From Episyrphus balteatus (taxonomy: Eukaryota; Arthropoda; Insecta; Diptera; Syrphidae), in contig NC_079137.1 of NCBI RefSeq assembly GCF_945859705.1, positions 30,933,322 to 30,997,321 on the forward strand: a stretch of DNA of 64,000 bases, written 5' to 3'. The notes below the pieces were generated by a model. That model had not been told where the DNA came from and did no database searches. It saw nothing but the letters and a program-made list of their open reading frames with translations. Numbering within the stretch: position 1 is the stretch's first letter; each line of letters begins with the position of its first letter. Of this stretch, positions 1 to 13,197 are shown one piece after another. A program made the translations under genes and the position numbers.

Positions 1-224
1 AACAAGATTTTAACAAGTGTTGTTTAATATTTCTATTCAATACCTAATGTTCTCGGAAATATCGGTGATTGATTAACTTATATAACAATAATTGTAATTT
101 TCCAGAATTGGAATTCATTTGTATGATGTATAGTTATATTCAAGTTTGATGATTCAAAATAAAAGTTTGAAAATAATTTATAGATGAATTTTTTGAAAAT
201 ATTTAAATGAACAACGGAGATAAA

Positions 225-880
225 TAACACTGGTTAACAAAATTAAACTTTTTTTTGTTGCAGAAACAAAAATATACTTTTCTGAAGGTTTTCGGTGTGC
301 TGAACTCGAATCTGAAGTCAAAAAAAAATTAATCAGCTCTCGTTTTTGAAATATTACCGTTAGAAAATGCAGTACTTCGGACCTTATTCCTTTATATAAG
401 GAAAATTTTTTGAGCATATTTAGTAACGGTTTTCATAAGTACTATTTACCACCTTTTTAAATCTGTTTAAATCTTTCCGATATTTTTTTTACTGCCCGAG
501 ATATCCTAAGTTGTTTGGTATTTTTATAAATTTTATAACGTCATTATCTTTTATATGATATATGAAGCCAAACCCACTTACTTCAGTTTGAGATATCTCG
601 GGCAATATAAAAGATATTGAAAAGATTTAAACAGGTGTCGAAAGATGGACACAGTTCTTATAGAAACCGTTACTAAATATGCTAAAACAATTTTCTTTAT
701 ACAAAAGAAGAAGGTCCGCAGAATTTAAAAAAAACGTATTTTTGCATTTTCTAACGGTAATATCTCAAAAACGGGAGCTGATTAGTTGTTTCTGACTTCA
801 GATTCGAGTTTAGCATACCAAAAACCTTCAGAAAAGTATATTTTTGTTTCGGCAACAAAACCCTTGTAAACTAGTGTAAT
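225..880. mobile_element. Palindromic non-autonomous element (ACACTRGYYAACAA family), copy 1
   Basis: The left half (about 225-500) and right half (about 585-880) are imperfect inverted copies. Both contain the blocks AAATATACTTTTCTGAAGG, CTCGAATCTGAAGTC, ATTACCGTTAGAAAATGC and GCCCGAGATATC, in opposite orientation. The outer ends are AACACTGGTTAACAA and the complement of TTGTAAACTAGTGTAA. No coding capacity is seen. Related copies lie near 51.9-52.9 kb and 61.1-61.5 kb, with a partial copy at 49.5 kb. The superfamily is not clear because no clean target duplication could be fixed. Confidence 0.75.
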
Positions 881-3526
881 GTCTTGTAAAGCATCACATG
901 AAGCTATTGCTTGAAAAATTCATACAAAAACAAACAAAAATTCTTATTTTTCTGGGCAAACCAGGTAAGGTGCAGATTTGAATTGAATTACAAAAATACA
1001 TTCCTGAACAGTAATGCACCTTTTTCATGTAGATGTGACCATTGTTTTTCAATTATTTAAACCTGCACTGGTTTAACTGGAAAATAAGGACTTACGTTTT
1101 TTCTTCTATGTTTTTAAAATATGTAAGTTATAGAATATTAAAACAAAAAATAGCCTATTAGCAATACAATACAATACAATACAATACAAACAATACGGCA
1201 ATAGCGGACATTTATAACCCATAAAGGTTTAAGTATTTTTAAGTATCGACGGTTGTTTGGAAAAAATATTATCAAAATTGGAGCTGTATTAGCAAAAGGG
1301 TGTTTTTTTTCTTTTCTAACAAACCGTTATTGGAGTTCTTAATTGTAAAATGGAATTGACTCAGACATTCAACCTTCTCATCTTCCGCTAACGAGTTAAT
1401 TACGCCGATTTTAAATCTTGGACATTACCTAACAAATTATGCTTTTATTTATGTTCGGCATTTTAAAGTGAAGCTTGCTTCTGTCGTATCTTAATATAGT
1501 TGAGTTAATGTCCGTTGGTAACGATATGGTTATATCTATATCATTAAGATAAAGAAAGCACTCTTCCGTTCATTACAATCTTCTAAACTTTGCATCTTTG
1601 TTCCTTTATTAGTTAATTTACGTTCATTAATTCATCAACAAACTAACAAAGAATCAAAATAACAAAATAACAAATCCAATATTTGTACACCAAGACCAAG
1701 GTAAGTGACGATACCCACGAGTTACATCCAATGGATTGAAACGGCAGTAAAATTAGCACGATCACATTATTTATTTATTATTAATTCAGAAGCAGCTGAA
1801 ACAGTAACCGATGACGCATTGTCGTTAAATTAGTCGAAATTGTTTGTTTTGTTTTTTTGTTTTTTTTGTTGTTCATTTTCGTAACCAAAATCAAGTGGCT
1901 GCTCCACATGTGTTAATATGGTGACATTTGTCTGCTTTGTTTCAGAAGTTCATGTCGTTTGCAATCCGCAGTATTTTTGGCGCCATCATGGCGAATAAAA
2001 AGAATTGCATCAGTCCTTCCTAATTGAGTTCACATTTTCGCTGTAAGTTGGAGGGCGTGAATCGAGTGAAGAAAGTTCAATCCTGCCTGTACCAATGCAC
2101 AGAGAATGCCACATATTAGCAACGCATTCTTCAAGTGCATATGTGCGGTGGTGTCAAGAGCCATCATGGCATCTGCCATGCATATGCTTTTGAGCCACCA
2201 CCACCAACAACTCACCTCCCTTTTCCTCCCCTTATACTGATATACACTGCCATTGTGATGCATTCAGCTTATCCGAATAAATCATGCAAAGCATCAGATA
2301 ATAATCCAAAGCAATATGTGAATGAATACGGATGCACTTTGTCGATTGTTATGCTTGCCGCGTTCTTGTTTTCATTCCTTGTCATCCTCATCATCACCAA
2401 ATACGAAAAACTCCATCTAACTGTGTTGGTTTGGTTGGTTAGTTGGTTTGTTGTGCCTCCAAGTCTAACTCTATCAGACGCCTGCCCTGGCAGTATAATC
2501 TTTCTGCACCCTCGCAGGTCCAACACCCATCAGCCAGCAGCGCCATCTGCTCTATATGATTCGATTTGATTTATATCGCCCTCCACCATATTTTGTATTG
2601 GAGGGGAATGTGTATATGTATATCATCATCTTTACACACGTATCTACAACATAATGTGGGTCTTTGTTGCACCCGCACAGCGGGCATTGTATGTTCAGTG
2701 CATGGCTTGATATATACAAACTGCATGGTGCAATGTTGTGTAGCATTGCTACTGCTTCTCTGTTTTGGTTTCGGGAATTATGTAAATTTTGAATTATCCA
2801 CTCGCCTGCCAGCCGCCAATATCTTTTGTATAGAGAGTGAAAGAGAGTGTGGGGTCGCAGAGAAGTCATGCTCGCATCATGTTATCCACCATTCAAGATT
2901 GCCAACGAGCTTTAATTTTGCAACATAAAAACTAACTTTGCCTCAATCAATATGATTGCTTTACTTTACTTTAAATTTCCACCAGCTATTGTTTCGGTCA
3001 ATTTATTCGTCATAGGTAAATGAAGAAGTATGTAACGCCATGATTTATCCAAACCTCGCAGTCAAATATTAAAACGAAATGGCGTCAATAATTTTGTTGA
3101 TATCTATGACCTGAATGAGTAAACAAAGCAAAAACTTGCTAAGAAGCTGTTCTAAGCAACAAAATGGATGGCAGCCAATGTGACGCCATCTGCAGATTGC
3201 ACAGAATTATTATTGAAAGACTAACATTCAGTTCACACATGCCAAAAGAATGAAAGCGGTGGAACTCTTCGATAGTACCCTACGTATGTAGGTAGTCAAT
3301 CATTCCTGTGCGCGTGTCATTAGTTTGCAAAAATAGAAGGAACATACTATTTTCTGCCGAGTCCAAATAACTATGCAGAAATTTACTTTTTTCTGACAAT
3401 GATACTCTTGTCAACAGTGGCGCAAAAAAAATTATAGATAATAATGTTCCATGGCTATCTAAGAATACCTAGTAGACATAAAGCTTAAATGGCTAAAAAA
3501 TATTTTCGCCGCTTTTAAACCATAGT
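881..3526. other. Non-coding stretch, no gene recognised
   Basis: Mixed AT-rich DNA with a somewhat more GC-rich part at about 1,900-3,300. Open frames of up to about 140 codons exist near 2.1-2.9 kb on both strands, but they overlap each other, show no known domain and look like chance. A short (ACAAT)n microsatellite sits at 1,162-1,189. The balanced composition of 1.9-3.3 kb would fit regulatory or intronic DNA, but nothing decides this. Confidence 0.5.
1162..1189. repeat. (ACAAT)n microsatellite
   Basis: About five and a half perfect copies of the five-base unit ACAAT/CAATA, ending in an interrupted CAAACAATAC. Confidence 0.9.
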
Positions 3527-3712
3527 GCGGCACCTTTCATGGCACGGCGCTTTTCATGTCACGGCGCCTTTCATGACACTGCGCCTTTTATGGCAAGGCG
3601 CTTTTGATGGCACGGCGCCTTTCATGACACGGCGCCTTTCATAGCACGACGCCCTTCATGGCACCGCCTTTTTCATGGCATGCCGCCTTTTCATGGCACG
3701 GCGCGCGGCGCC
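3527..3712. repeat. GC-rich minisatellite, unit about 17-19 bp
   Basis: About ten degenerate tandem copies of a unit close to GGCACGGCGCCTTTCAT. Units differ by single substitutions (ACGGCGC, ACTGCGC, AAGGCGC, ACGACGC) and small length changes. The core GGCGCC is self-complementary. It stands out sharply from the AT-rich surroundings and lies outside any recognised gene. Confidence 0.9.
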
Positions 3713-6400
3713 TGAGGCTACTGCCCCGTTGCACTACCCCTATGCACGGCGGCTGCTTGTCAATTGCTCACAAAGGGTAATTGAAAAATATCTAGGTTTT
3801 GTATTTGCTAAATATGATAAACATCGCACAAAAAATTTCTGCTGCTCGAGGTGCATTTAGCTAACAAGTTAACTGATTAGGTACCTCATCCCGCTTTTAA
3901 TGTACTAAGCAGGAAATGAACGACTTAGGAAGCCTCTTTGAAGTTGAAGGGGTCAAGTAAATCAACGAAATGGGTATTTTAGCAACTTGAAAAGATTTTG
4001 TCTAAGTTTGTTGCGCTCCACTTCATGCTGTTTTTATGCTTTCTTGTATGGAAGATGTTCTTAAAGACGTCCTATTGCTTCTATATAATGTTTTTAAGCA
4101 TCTTGGTTTTCCCAACTACAAGGTCAATAAGCCTGACTCCGTTCTCGGAAGAAGTGAATGTAATAGACTCTGTTTTCTGACTCTCAAACCAAAGAGTTTG
4201 TGTTTGAATTTTCAAGAGAATCCTTATGTTATTTTTAGAGCGGATTCATAAAATTTGATGAAAAGATACCAAATTTATCTTTCTGTTTTTCAGAATGATA
4301 TCTTACCCTCACAAATCCACTGAAGATTGCTAGAAGTTTACCTAAACGATTTGACACCCTTACCTAATAAAAACAAAACTATCCAATAATTTCAACTCAG
4401 TTGGCAATTATGATTGTTGTAAGTTTATTTGCAATAATCGTGTGCCATTGACTTGCCAAAGGAACCAGCATGTTACTCTTTGTTTATAAATATATGTATG
4501 CACAACTAACGGATCAACTTGATTGGTTGATGTGGTTATTTTTATGTTTTCCACCAAAATTGGCTGCCGGAAGTCACCATTCACCATCGCCATAGCCAGA
4601 GTTCACAATCAGGCAGCCGGCAGAGACGAACAGACACATTCAGAGACAAGCGCACCAAATCAAATCGATCCTTAATCAATCAAATGACACAATTCGTATC
4701 TCTGGATGTTTTATAGCGCATTGTTCGCGGATTGGATGACTTGGCTTTTTATATTCGAATTACCATTAACTTTTTTTGTTGTAATGTTCATATAAACATA
4801 TTTGTAACATAGCAATATACCCACGCGCTAGTGCTCGGGGACGACTTCGATATCAACGGAAACCTGTAATTAAAAGCCACTTATACACTAGGTAGGTATA
4901 GGTACCTACACACTCAAGTGGTGTGTTTGGGCGCACAAGAGAGGTGAATTGCCATTTAATTGTAACCTACTCCAGCGAAATACTCGTCTGACCAGATAAT
5001 ACAGAACCACCATACCAACGCCCGAGTCGCCGCCAAACACCATCGAACGTATGAGGCGCTTCGAGTGCAATGGAACTGTAAATTATTGGCCTTAAAGTGG
5101 ACATTATGTTGCATAATGGAAGACAGACAGAGTCACAGCGAGAGAATGAGATAGAAAACCAAATGACCGACCAGGCGACCAACATACGCTTTTCGGCGTG
5201 TAATTCATGATTTATGGACCTGAAACTGCGATGTGAACCTGCAGCGCTGGCTTCCTTAGTCAGACCATATGGAAATGAATGGAAATACGAGTATAGTGCC
5301 TTGTTGTGTCGTTTCGTGTTGTTAAGCCTATCGCTGGCGCTGTCGGAATGAAAGCCATTTGCACGAGACGCCGAATAGTAGTGATGACGATTTAAGGCAC
5401 CCCAACACGAGAGCGAGGGGTTTTCCAAGTGGATTTCGATCATCAGTAGTTTGTGATGATGATTTAAGTCAAAAATTTGAAACACTGAGAATTCAGGTCG
5501 TGGCTGTGTTGATGAAATTCTCTCTCTCGACCAACCCGACCACCCAAAAGACCCTCTGTGATCCATTTGAGCTCTATAGCATAGCCATTCACCATCGTTC
5601 TATGAATTAAATTATTTATATACAACAGGAGGATTGATGAATACAAAAACGTGAGCTGGCATCAACGGAAGCACGTTGTAATGGGTTGTGTTACCTATAA
5701 CCCGTTACCTTGATGCTGATGCAAAAACATTTGCTATTGATGCGATTATGAAAAACTAAAATAGCAGAGATGGCTGGATTGAGCTGGGTATTTAATACCG
5801 TGGGACTTGTTTCTTTTGCTTTAAGAACTTTGAGCAATTTTTTTTCGTGATATAACTGATGTTTCCGATTGCAATTAAGAAAATTTTATTGCAAGCGTAT
5901 AGAATTGTTGAAAATTAAATTCATTTATGGAAGCTTTAGAATTTTGGTAGCGGTGAGTTAATCTTTGGTTTCTTTTTGTGATTGTGTTACACGATGCCAG
6001 CTCATTCGATGAATTCAAACAAAATTACAAATGCTTAAACTTTTATTTGGTTTTGATTTTCATCATTAGACAAGTAAGAACCTTCGATATCAAGGCTATA
6101 ACGGCGAAAAATGAATGGGATTAGTGGACTTGTCTTTGTGTTGCGCGCTGTCCAATCGCGAACGAAATCTTTACTACATCTTAGCCGAATTTGGCTATTT
6201 TACCCGGAAAATTGTAGAAGCTTACTCCCACAGAACTTGTTGGTTAGTTCATGATCTGGTAGGAACGAGTTCATTACGAACTATTCAAAGAATTTTGAAG
6301 TTAAAGATGTTCCTATTGGATACGCGTATTACTTTTATTTTAATGGTAAGCTATAAGGCGAGAAAGAACGCTGACACGAATTCGTCGCTCAATTAAAAAT
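3713..6400. other. Non-coding stretch, no gene recognised
   Basis: No feature is supported. The part at 4,960-5,650 is less AT-rich and holds a 199-codon open frame on the minus strand, but that frame has no recognisable domain, low-complexity composition and no splice or start context. It may be regulatory DNA of a neighbouring gene. Confidence 0.45.
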
Positions 6401-9400
6401 AAACGTTAAATTGCTTTAGGTACCTATAAATGATGCACCGACTGGTCGGCTTAAAAAAATTAATACGGGTGTCTGAAGTATTTTCGACGGAAACATACAA
6501 AAAGTTTTAAGACCTTTAATACACGAAGCTTTACAAAATCTGGGTGCCCAAAGAGAACCAATTGTTTCTATTCCATGCCACAGGGTTAGGATCGAAGAAG
6601 GAATAGAATATAATGCTCGCATTTGCTGCAGAACTACAGGAGGCCAAAAAAACGTAACATGCATCTTTCTATAAGACCACAAAGCGGCTCATAGATGAAG
6701 ATACTTCAAAACAATGCCATAGGTGAAAGATGAAGACGGTGCCTTGCTCATTTCGGGTAAGAGCAGGTTCAGAATTTTCAACAAACATTTCAGTTCGTTT
6801 TAAATTAAGTTATCCTTAGAGATATGCCTCTAAATGACGTCGAAGGTATTTAAATCGTCCCTAAACCAAAGAAAGGATGTAGTAGTAAAAAGAACAAAAA
6901 ACTGCTAGAATTCAAATTTATTTCTGAAAAGTTCTTTTCTGTGGGCTTTTAATTTTAATGTTCTTCCTGAAGAACTGGGGTAATTTGGTGCACGAAGCAG
7001 TTCAGCTCATCATAAGCCCTATGTCTATCAGTTTTCCTGAAAGCAGAGGTTCCTGAGCCTCAAATACAAAAAAAGAGGACTTAACGCTTCAAGGGGCGTG
7101 AAGGACAATTTTATAAACTCTTCAACAAAAGGATTTTTAGAAAATGGGAATTGACGTGCGATTGACTGCTTAGCCGTTTGCACCCCACAGCTTTTGGATG
7201 CTATCGAGTGATTCATTCAACAGAATCAGCAGTTAAAAATGAAGAGAGTAGGTAGTATTTGATAACAATAATAATGTATCAAGCGAACTAATGGACAACC
7301 TAAAACAGTGTTATCCTGTAAAAATAACGTTTTTCTTCGACAAATTCAGCCTCTCCTTGATGAAGAAAAAGGAAAAATCGTAGCGTTCCCGAAAAATGGC
7401 TTGCAATTTAAACTAAATACTACTTCAATAACGTTGGTCATGTCATTCTCAGAAAGCTTAAAATTTATTGTTAAGTATCAACTCAAGTATGGAAGCTTGA
7501 ATGACTTTTACCTACCTTATATTTATATCACCAAACTTCAAAAAATTGGAAAATTCGGTTCAACACAAATCAGAACTTTAACCCAGTAACAAGCGAGTTT
7601 GCCAAGAAGCTAGTATAAGGATGGTCACTGAGGAAAGACCAAACTAAAGTTCGAGTGTTCCGAGTTTCGATAAAACATTGTCAAGCCAAACTCAACCCAA
7701 GTCGACCCCTCAATTTTACAATCAGGACTTCATAAATCGAGGACAATAAAGTTTTTAAAGACTGTTTCAGTTAATGAATTACTTAGAAAAATGTTGCTTA
7801 AAGTTTTACTTACTTAACAACAACAACATGTTCAAGTATTTCTGCAGTGAAAACGCAATCACAACGCAATTCACCTCCAAATCCAAATTTGTTCGCGCCT
7901 CAGAAACCTCTACTGTTAGCTAAAGGCAGTCACTCAATAGCCAAATGCAGAAATATTGAGCTGAAACTCCTAAATCTCTTTGCGAGGTGTTAAAAAAAAG
8001 ACACACAACTCTCATTTAATTAAGTCATTTTAAGTATCTTTCAATCCAAACACCAACACAATACATTCCTTTGACAAAACTCATTCACAGTACCTACTCC
8101 ATGTGACCTACAATTCCATTCGGCAAAATTCAAAGGTTCTGCCAAAAACGCCTGTTGCTTTTTCATTCTTGCTGGATACAACCAGCTGTGGCACCGCGCA
8201 CAAGGCACAAGGATAAAACATCCTTAAATTCCATTCCTGTCGATTTGGAATCAAGTTGCAAAAACCCATCTGGCCCCCATGGGTGAGTGAGGTTTGTGCT
8301 TTGCAATCCTTGTTCTCGATTATTACAGAATCCACAAGTTCGGAATCACAAATTAGTCCAGTTCCATCAGTCAAGTGCAGTTAAGCACGACACCAATCCG
8401 AAACGAACCGAATCGACCCAATGTGTGTTTATATATGGAGGTCGTCGTATAGTCGCAGTCATCCTCGTCCTTTTCGTTGTCGTCGGCTTGTCGGTCTCTT
8501 GGTCGTCGTTTGTTTCGTTGAAATTCAAAAGGATAGCACGCAGCAAGCAGCACATCAGCAGCTCCTTTCAATGGGAAATGCAAATTTTCATCATCCCGGC
8601 AAAGACCACCACCGACTGTACCGCCAATCTTATACATGCAAAGGATATCAAATTGCTCAGCGGAGGCGTCTACGCTGACTGTGTGTAGTCGAAAAGCGAC
8701 AACCGACGACGAACAACGACGAACAACGACGACGACGACGCCAGGGCAAATGTAGCTCATATTCTAGAAAGAGGGAAAGTTTTGCTTACTGCAGCATCAA
8801 GCGGACGATTGGGGATATATCCACCCACTCTGGAGGAAGCGTAATCCTTGGAATGGGACCATCCCAACATCATCGCGTCGGTCGTCATCGTCGTCGTCAA
8901 ATAGAACTGGGAAACTGCATGAAATACGTGACACAATTAAGGATTGCTCAGCGCAGAACAACGTTCTATTTAATCGGTGTGAATATTAAAGCGAATTATA
9001 TTTATATATCGCATTAAAAGCGATGCGTTTTGTGTTTCGTTTGCTGCTTTAGTGTTGATTTTTTATATATATCGGTGCTGAGTTGAAACGGACGCAAGGC
9101 GTCACCACTATAGTATTTTTTTTTTTTTGGTATTATATTTATCCCAACTTGGGATATTACTAGAAAGATAATTCTACTGACGTTGTGACGAAGTACTCTG
9201 ACGAGGCATTGCTGATGAAATGGGAATACAATGAAAATCCCATATCCCACCAATACCCGCAGGAGATGGGGGGATATAATATAGTTTGTGCGCATTGTGC
9301 ACAAACTACTCTCGGAATTCATGAATTGCAACTCCAAGGGTAGATATCGCCTGGAGGATCGTTAAATTTTAATTACTCAACTTTATTCTTTGTTGGGTTG

Positions 9401-9757
9401 AATTATTCGCAGAGTCGCGTTGTCGGATAGTTGTTTTTGTTGTTGTTGTTTTTTGTTGCTGTTTTCCTCGATGTCGTCGTCTTCGTCGTCGTCCGTCGTC
9501 TTGAATTTATATTTTGTTTTGTTATTTGAGACGTTTTTTTTTTTTGTATTTTAACTAATTTCGTGCGCTGACTGCGTGTACAGCGGATAAGAGAAGAGGA
9601 AACGATAAAACGCATTGTTTATGCATGTGCACTAGTGGTGGTTATAAGATATGAACATATCTATCTATTTATAAGAAAAAAAAGGACCGGCACGTTTTCA
9701 AAGACAAACAAACCATACGTCTAAGGCGAATTTTGAGATATAATTTTGTAATGTTTT
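6401..9757. other. Non-coding stretch with a possible decayed retroelement piece
   Basis: At about 6,720-6,800 (+) a short conceptual translation reads VKDEDGALLIS followed by a run resembling the endonuclease-RT linker of non-LTR elements. It is too short to rely on. The rest shows no gene. The part at 8,280-8,760 is GC-richer with ACGACGACG runs, and 9,430-9,520 has TTGTTGTTG and GTCGTCGTC runs, as often seen in fly 5' untranslated or promoter DNA. No exon boundary could be fixed. Confidence 0.35.
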
Positions 9758-9811
9758 CATTGAGTTTTTTATATGACTTAAAAACTATTTTAAGTCATAA
9801 AAAACTTAATG
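9758..9811. repeat. Short hairpin, about 24-bp arms
   Basis: A TTGAGTTTTTTATATGACTT-type arm is followed after about five bases by its near-perfect reverse complement (one 2-base length difference). Probably the remains of a small inverted-repeat element; no target duplication is clear. Confidence 0.6.
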
Positions 9812-10740
9812 GAAATATTTCATAGAAATCTAAGAAGATGTTGCTAACAATCGTTGGGACATTTGCTCGAATTTCTTCATCTGTATAACTAGAAAAAGAA
9901 GCTGTGAACTTTCACAAGTTCCTCCTTCACTAAGGGGTTTTTAAATGCTTCTAAGCAATTGTTAAGAAGCAGTTATCGAAGTAAAAGCTTCTATAAGAAA
10001 TTCTTGGAAAAAAATTGTATAGAAGTAAAAAAATGTAAGATTTAAATTTTTCTGTTATTTTTTAATTCGAAAAATTCCACAAGAAGGCTAGAAGTTCTTA
10101 AAAAGTCTTTTTCATCAAAATTCAATAAAATAATTTGACGAAGTTAACTTCTAATCAATTTTAAAAGATGCTATTACGAAGTTACATATAGCTTCTAAAA
10201 GAAATGTGCTTGTGAAAAAAATGTTAAAAAACCTTAAAGAAGCTATAACCTGTGAAACTTAAAATTTTCTATCAAAAATAAAGATGCTGTTAATAGGTTT
10301 GACTCTTAATTAAAGCTGTTATGTAGCTAAAGAGGTGTTTCAGGTGTTTATTTTTTCCCTTAGTGTAAGAAAATGACATCTGGAAAAGGTTTATAGAAGC
10401 CTTATAGAAGCTATAACGTGTCATAAAAACGTGGATAAAATATCAAATGTCACACTCGTGACGTTTATTTGTCACAACTGTACCTAACAATATTTCTTTC
10501 ATTTTTTTCTATTTTTTTATTAGCAACAATTAGCAACATTTTTATATAGGAGTTAACATGTCACGGACATAATAAAAACGAACGAAGAGGCTAAATCGTC
10601 AAAGTTTGTATTATTTTCTATACAAAATAGAAAATAGACCCATTTGTTTTTTTTTTTCGAACAGATTATTTTTTATACTACAGTCTTTAATATCACCAAA
10701 AAATAACAGCATTATCATTGTTGCACGATGTTCGAAGCTA
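9812..10740. other. Non-coding, AT-rich
   Basis: No gene seen. The segment repeats GAAGC/GCTTC motifs (AAGCTTCTATAAGAA, AAGAAGCTATAAC and similar) many times, suggesting an old diverged repeat. Confidence 0.4.
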
Positions 10741-11384
10741 AAAGGTTTTCCATTAAGGGCGGGTCGATTTTAAAATTAAATCAGGCTTAACTTGACCGAT
10801 GGCATCGATTATGCTATCTTTTAGGGCCGCAGTGGTTTGCTGCTTATTCGTATAGACGTGTGACTTTAGAAAGCCCCACAAGAAAAAGTCTAAAGGGGTC
10901 AAATAACACGATCTTGGTGGTCACCACAGCACGAGCTAATTCAGCCATGAAACCTATAGTGCAGAGCTGTGTGGCACATAGCGCCATCCTGGTGAAATCA
11001 CATGTCTTCGGCGCCCATATCATCCAATTTAGGTTAGATGAAGTTTGTGATCATCGACCTATAGCGATCGGCAATGACGGTGACCATTTTCGAAGAAGTA
11101 CGGACCGATGATGACGCCTTCAGCCCAAATCTACACCAAACAGTAACTTTATTTGAATGCATTAGCTACTCGTGAGTCTCGCGAGCATCACGCACCCTTT
11201 GATTCAAAAACGGGTCTCACCGCTAAAGATGATTTTCGACTAAAATTGCACTGTATGCTATAACTTGCCCTGATGATTTGTCTTCAGTGACCGATTAAAA
11301 ATCGATATTTTGACAGAAGGTCAAAGAAACAATATGGTCGCCACAAACTGTCAAAATCAACCCGTCCCTATTGGAAAACCCTTT
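10741..11384 (-). mobile_element. Degenerate Tc1/mariner-type transposon with terminal inverted repeats
   Basis: The ends form imperfect inverted repeats of about 30 bp: left AAAGGTTTTCCATTAAGGGC then GGGTCGATTTT, right (reverse complement) AAGGGTTTTCCAATAGGGAC then GGGTTGATTTT. Between them, on the minus strand, lies a broken transposase reading frame (separate entry). The element is about 640 bp, roughly half of a full copy, so it is internally deleted as well as mutated. Confidence 0.8.
10757..11150 (-). pseudogene. Tc1/mariner/IS630-like DDE transposase remnant
   Basis: Conceptual translation of the minus strand in shifting frames gives pieces typical of insect mariner-type transposases: GPYFFENGHR, then MITNFI, then FHQDGAMCHTA (which carries a catalytic-triad Asp), then TPLDFFLWGFLKSHVYTNKQ with a C-terminal ALKDSIIDAIGQV. 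Stops (for example after RSL and NFI) and at least one frame change break it, and the N-terminal helix-turn-helix region is missing. It cannot encode an active enzyme. Family membership is well supported by the motif order; the subfamily is not determined. Confidence 0.8.
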
Positions 11385-13197
11385 ATTTTGAAAAATGTTG
11401 AAGCATAAAAAACCTGTTTTGAATCACTTTAATAATTCAATGGTACACTCGGGCGTATGCGTACTTTGTAATCTAAAGAACTTGTAATCGTTTGAAAAGA
11501 TAAATTAATGTTTTGTTCATGACAGGCACTATTTTTTCGACTAGAAATAAATAAATAAAATAAAAACAAATTGGAACTACATTTATATTAATGATTACAA
11601 TCTATGCGTAATGCAAATTTGGCCAAGGCGCCAGATTTTCGCTGAACCAGCTCTGGGCTAAATGCAATGCATTCAATTTGAATTAATTTGAAATGCATGT
11701 TCTTCTGAGGGTGTTGTTTTTTTTTTTTTTTTGCTTGGGCGTGCTATTGCTGCTACTGCTTCTGCACAAGTTGTGCTGCTACTTCTTTGGCTGGATGTGG
11801 CTGTCGGCAGATGACTTTTCGAACGTTACAGGTTTTTAATTAAACAGTAATCACACAAGAACTGAGGATAGAAAAGTCAGTCTTAGAGACGTGTTCTTAG
11901 TTTTTTTTTTGTTCTTTATTTTATTTATACTTTTTTTGGGTTGAAGGGAATAAGTTGAAGGAATTTCGAAGAAAGTGCTAAAGAAATTTCATTTGCACTT
12001 TTTTCATATACATACAAATACATATCTTCAACACCTTTAATTCACAATGCGCGGCAATGATAGGTATAGGCGCTTTTGCACTGGTTTGGAATTCATTGAT
12101 TGGAAAATTTTATTGCAAAAGAATTTTCTTGTAATGTTCTGCAAGTGGGTTTTTCAAGTGAACTTTTTTATTCAATTGTGGTCGTTTAAAGGAATAAGGA
12201 ACTTGCAAAGTGTTTTGCAAATTAATTTTGTTTTGTTTTTGGTATAACAATGGGGTTTATTATAATCTTTGAACAAAAACAACGGATGCCAGTCTGATCA
12301 TTAGACTTCTTTATTCAATTTTTATGTTTATTCTTTAGTAGATATTTTCAAACAAGTGAAAAATATAGTTTGAGCTAGGTACAGGTATACCATATCACAA
12401 TTTTTATTAGTGAAGTTTAGTGAAAAAAAAATCAAAATTTAAATCAAAACCAACAACACTATGATGGGGAACTTAAAAAAAGTTGTTTTTTTAATTCAGG
12501 TGCTCAAATTTAAAAAATTCAAAACCCGAATTCTTACCAAAAGCTTAAATTTTCAATAGAAAGCTTATCGGTCTGAAAAAAAAAACAATCACAGAATAAT
12601 TGAGTCATTGGGAGAGGGGCTCGTCACTAAACGGTTATTTTGAAATAATTTCTTTTAACCAAAAAGTAGAATAGTGTCACATTAAAGGTTGCTCTTTTTA
12701 TAAATGAAGAGTGGAATGTCAAGCTTCACCGTTTAGTAATCGTTGTACTAAAAAAAAGCTATTCATAAATATCAAACAAAATTTGCAAAAAAAAAGAAAA
12801 ACAAAAACAGTGTGCGAAAAACATTGCAGGTGTTAACAGTCCTCTTTCTTTAATCAAATTGTCGCGCAATATCAAAATTGATTCTAATTAGAGGAATTTG
12901 TATAAATAGGTAGGTATTGCTTTTTCTTTATTGAAATGTTTACTAAAAATGAGTTAAATACATATTCACCTAAAAGGAAATTTGACATAGAGGGAGTTGC
13001 TATTTATGTTTCAAATATTGAAGCAAATGCTAGGTGAAAAAGTGCAAGAAAGTCGACGAAAACAAAAGAAAAATATTATTAATACCTATGTTATTATTGA
13101 AGGCACCAAAAAAATGATATTAAAACGATTTTTAAGCTTTTAAAGTTTCCTTATGTGATTACCTACCAAAAGAAAAAAACCGGTTTATCGTTTTTAA
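11385..13197. other. Non-coding, AT-rich
   Basis: No gene seen. It contains long T and A runs and a small inverted repeat (next entry). Confidence 0.5.
12626..12737. repeat. Small inverted-repeat element, ACTAAACGGT ends
   Basis: ACTAAACGGT at 12,626-12,635 is repeated as its reverse complement at 12,728-12,737, enclosing about 92 bp. Short ends and no clear target duplication make this only a candidate MITE. Confidence 0.3.

Noticed and set aside
2135..2928. Overlapping open frames of 77-144 codons on both strands
   Set aside because: No domain, poor residue composition, frames overlap on both strands, no splice or start context. The region is only less AT-rich and so has fewer chance stops.
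4967..5566. 199-codon minus-strand open frame
   Set aside because: The longest frame outside the transposable elements and the GH2 gene, but no recognisable motif or repeat structure and no good translation or splice context. I treat it as chance or regulatory DNA.
6401..6860. Possible non-LTR retroelement linker (VKDEDGALLIS)
   Set aside because: Too short and isolated to call a pseudogene; mentioned only in the stretch description.
8108..8760. Frames of up to 133 codons on both strands near 8.3-8.7 kb
   Set aside because: Mutually overlapping, with low-complexity VVVVV and trinucleotide-run translations. They look like leader or promoter DNA, not protein.
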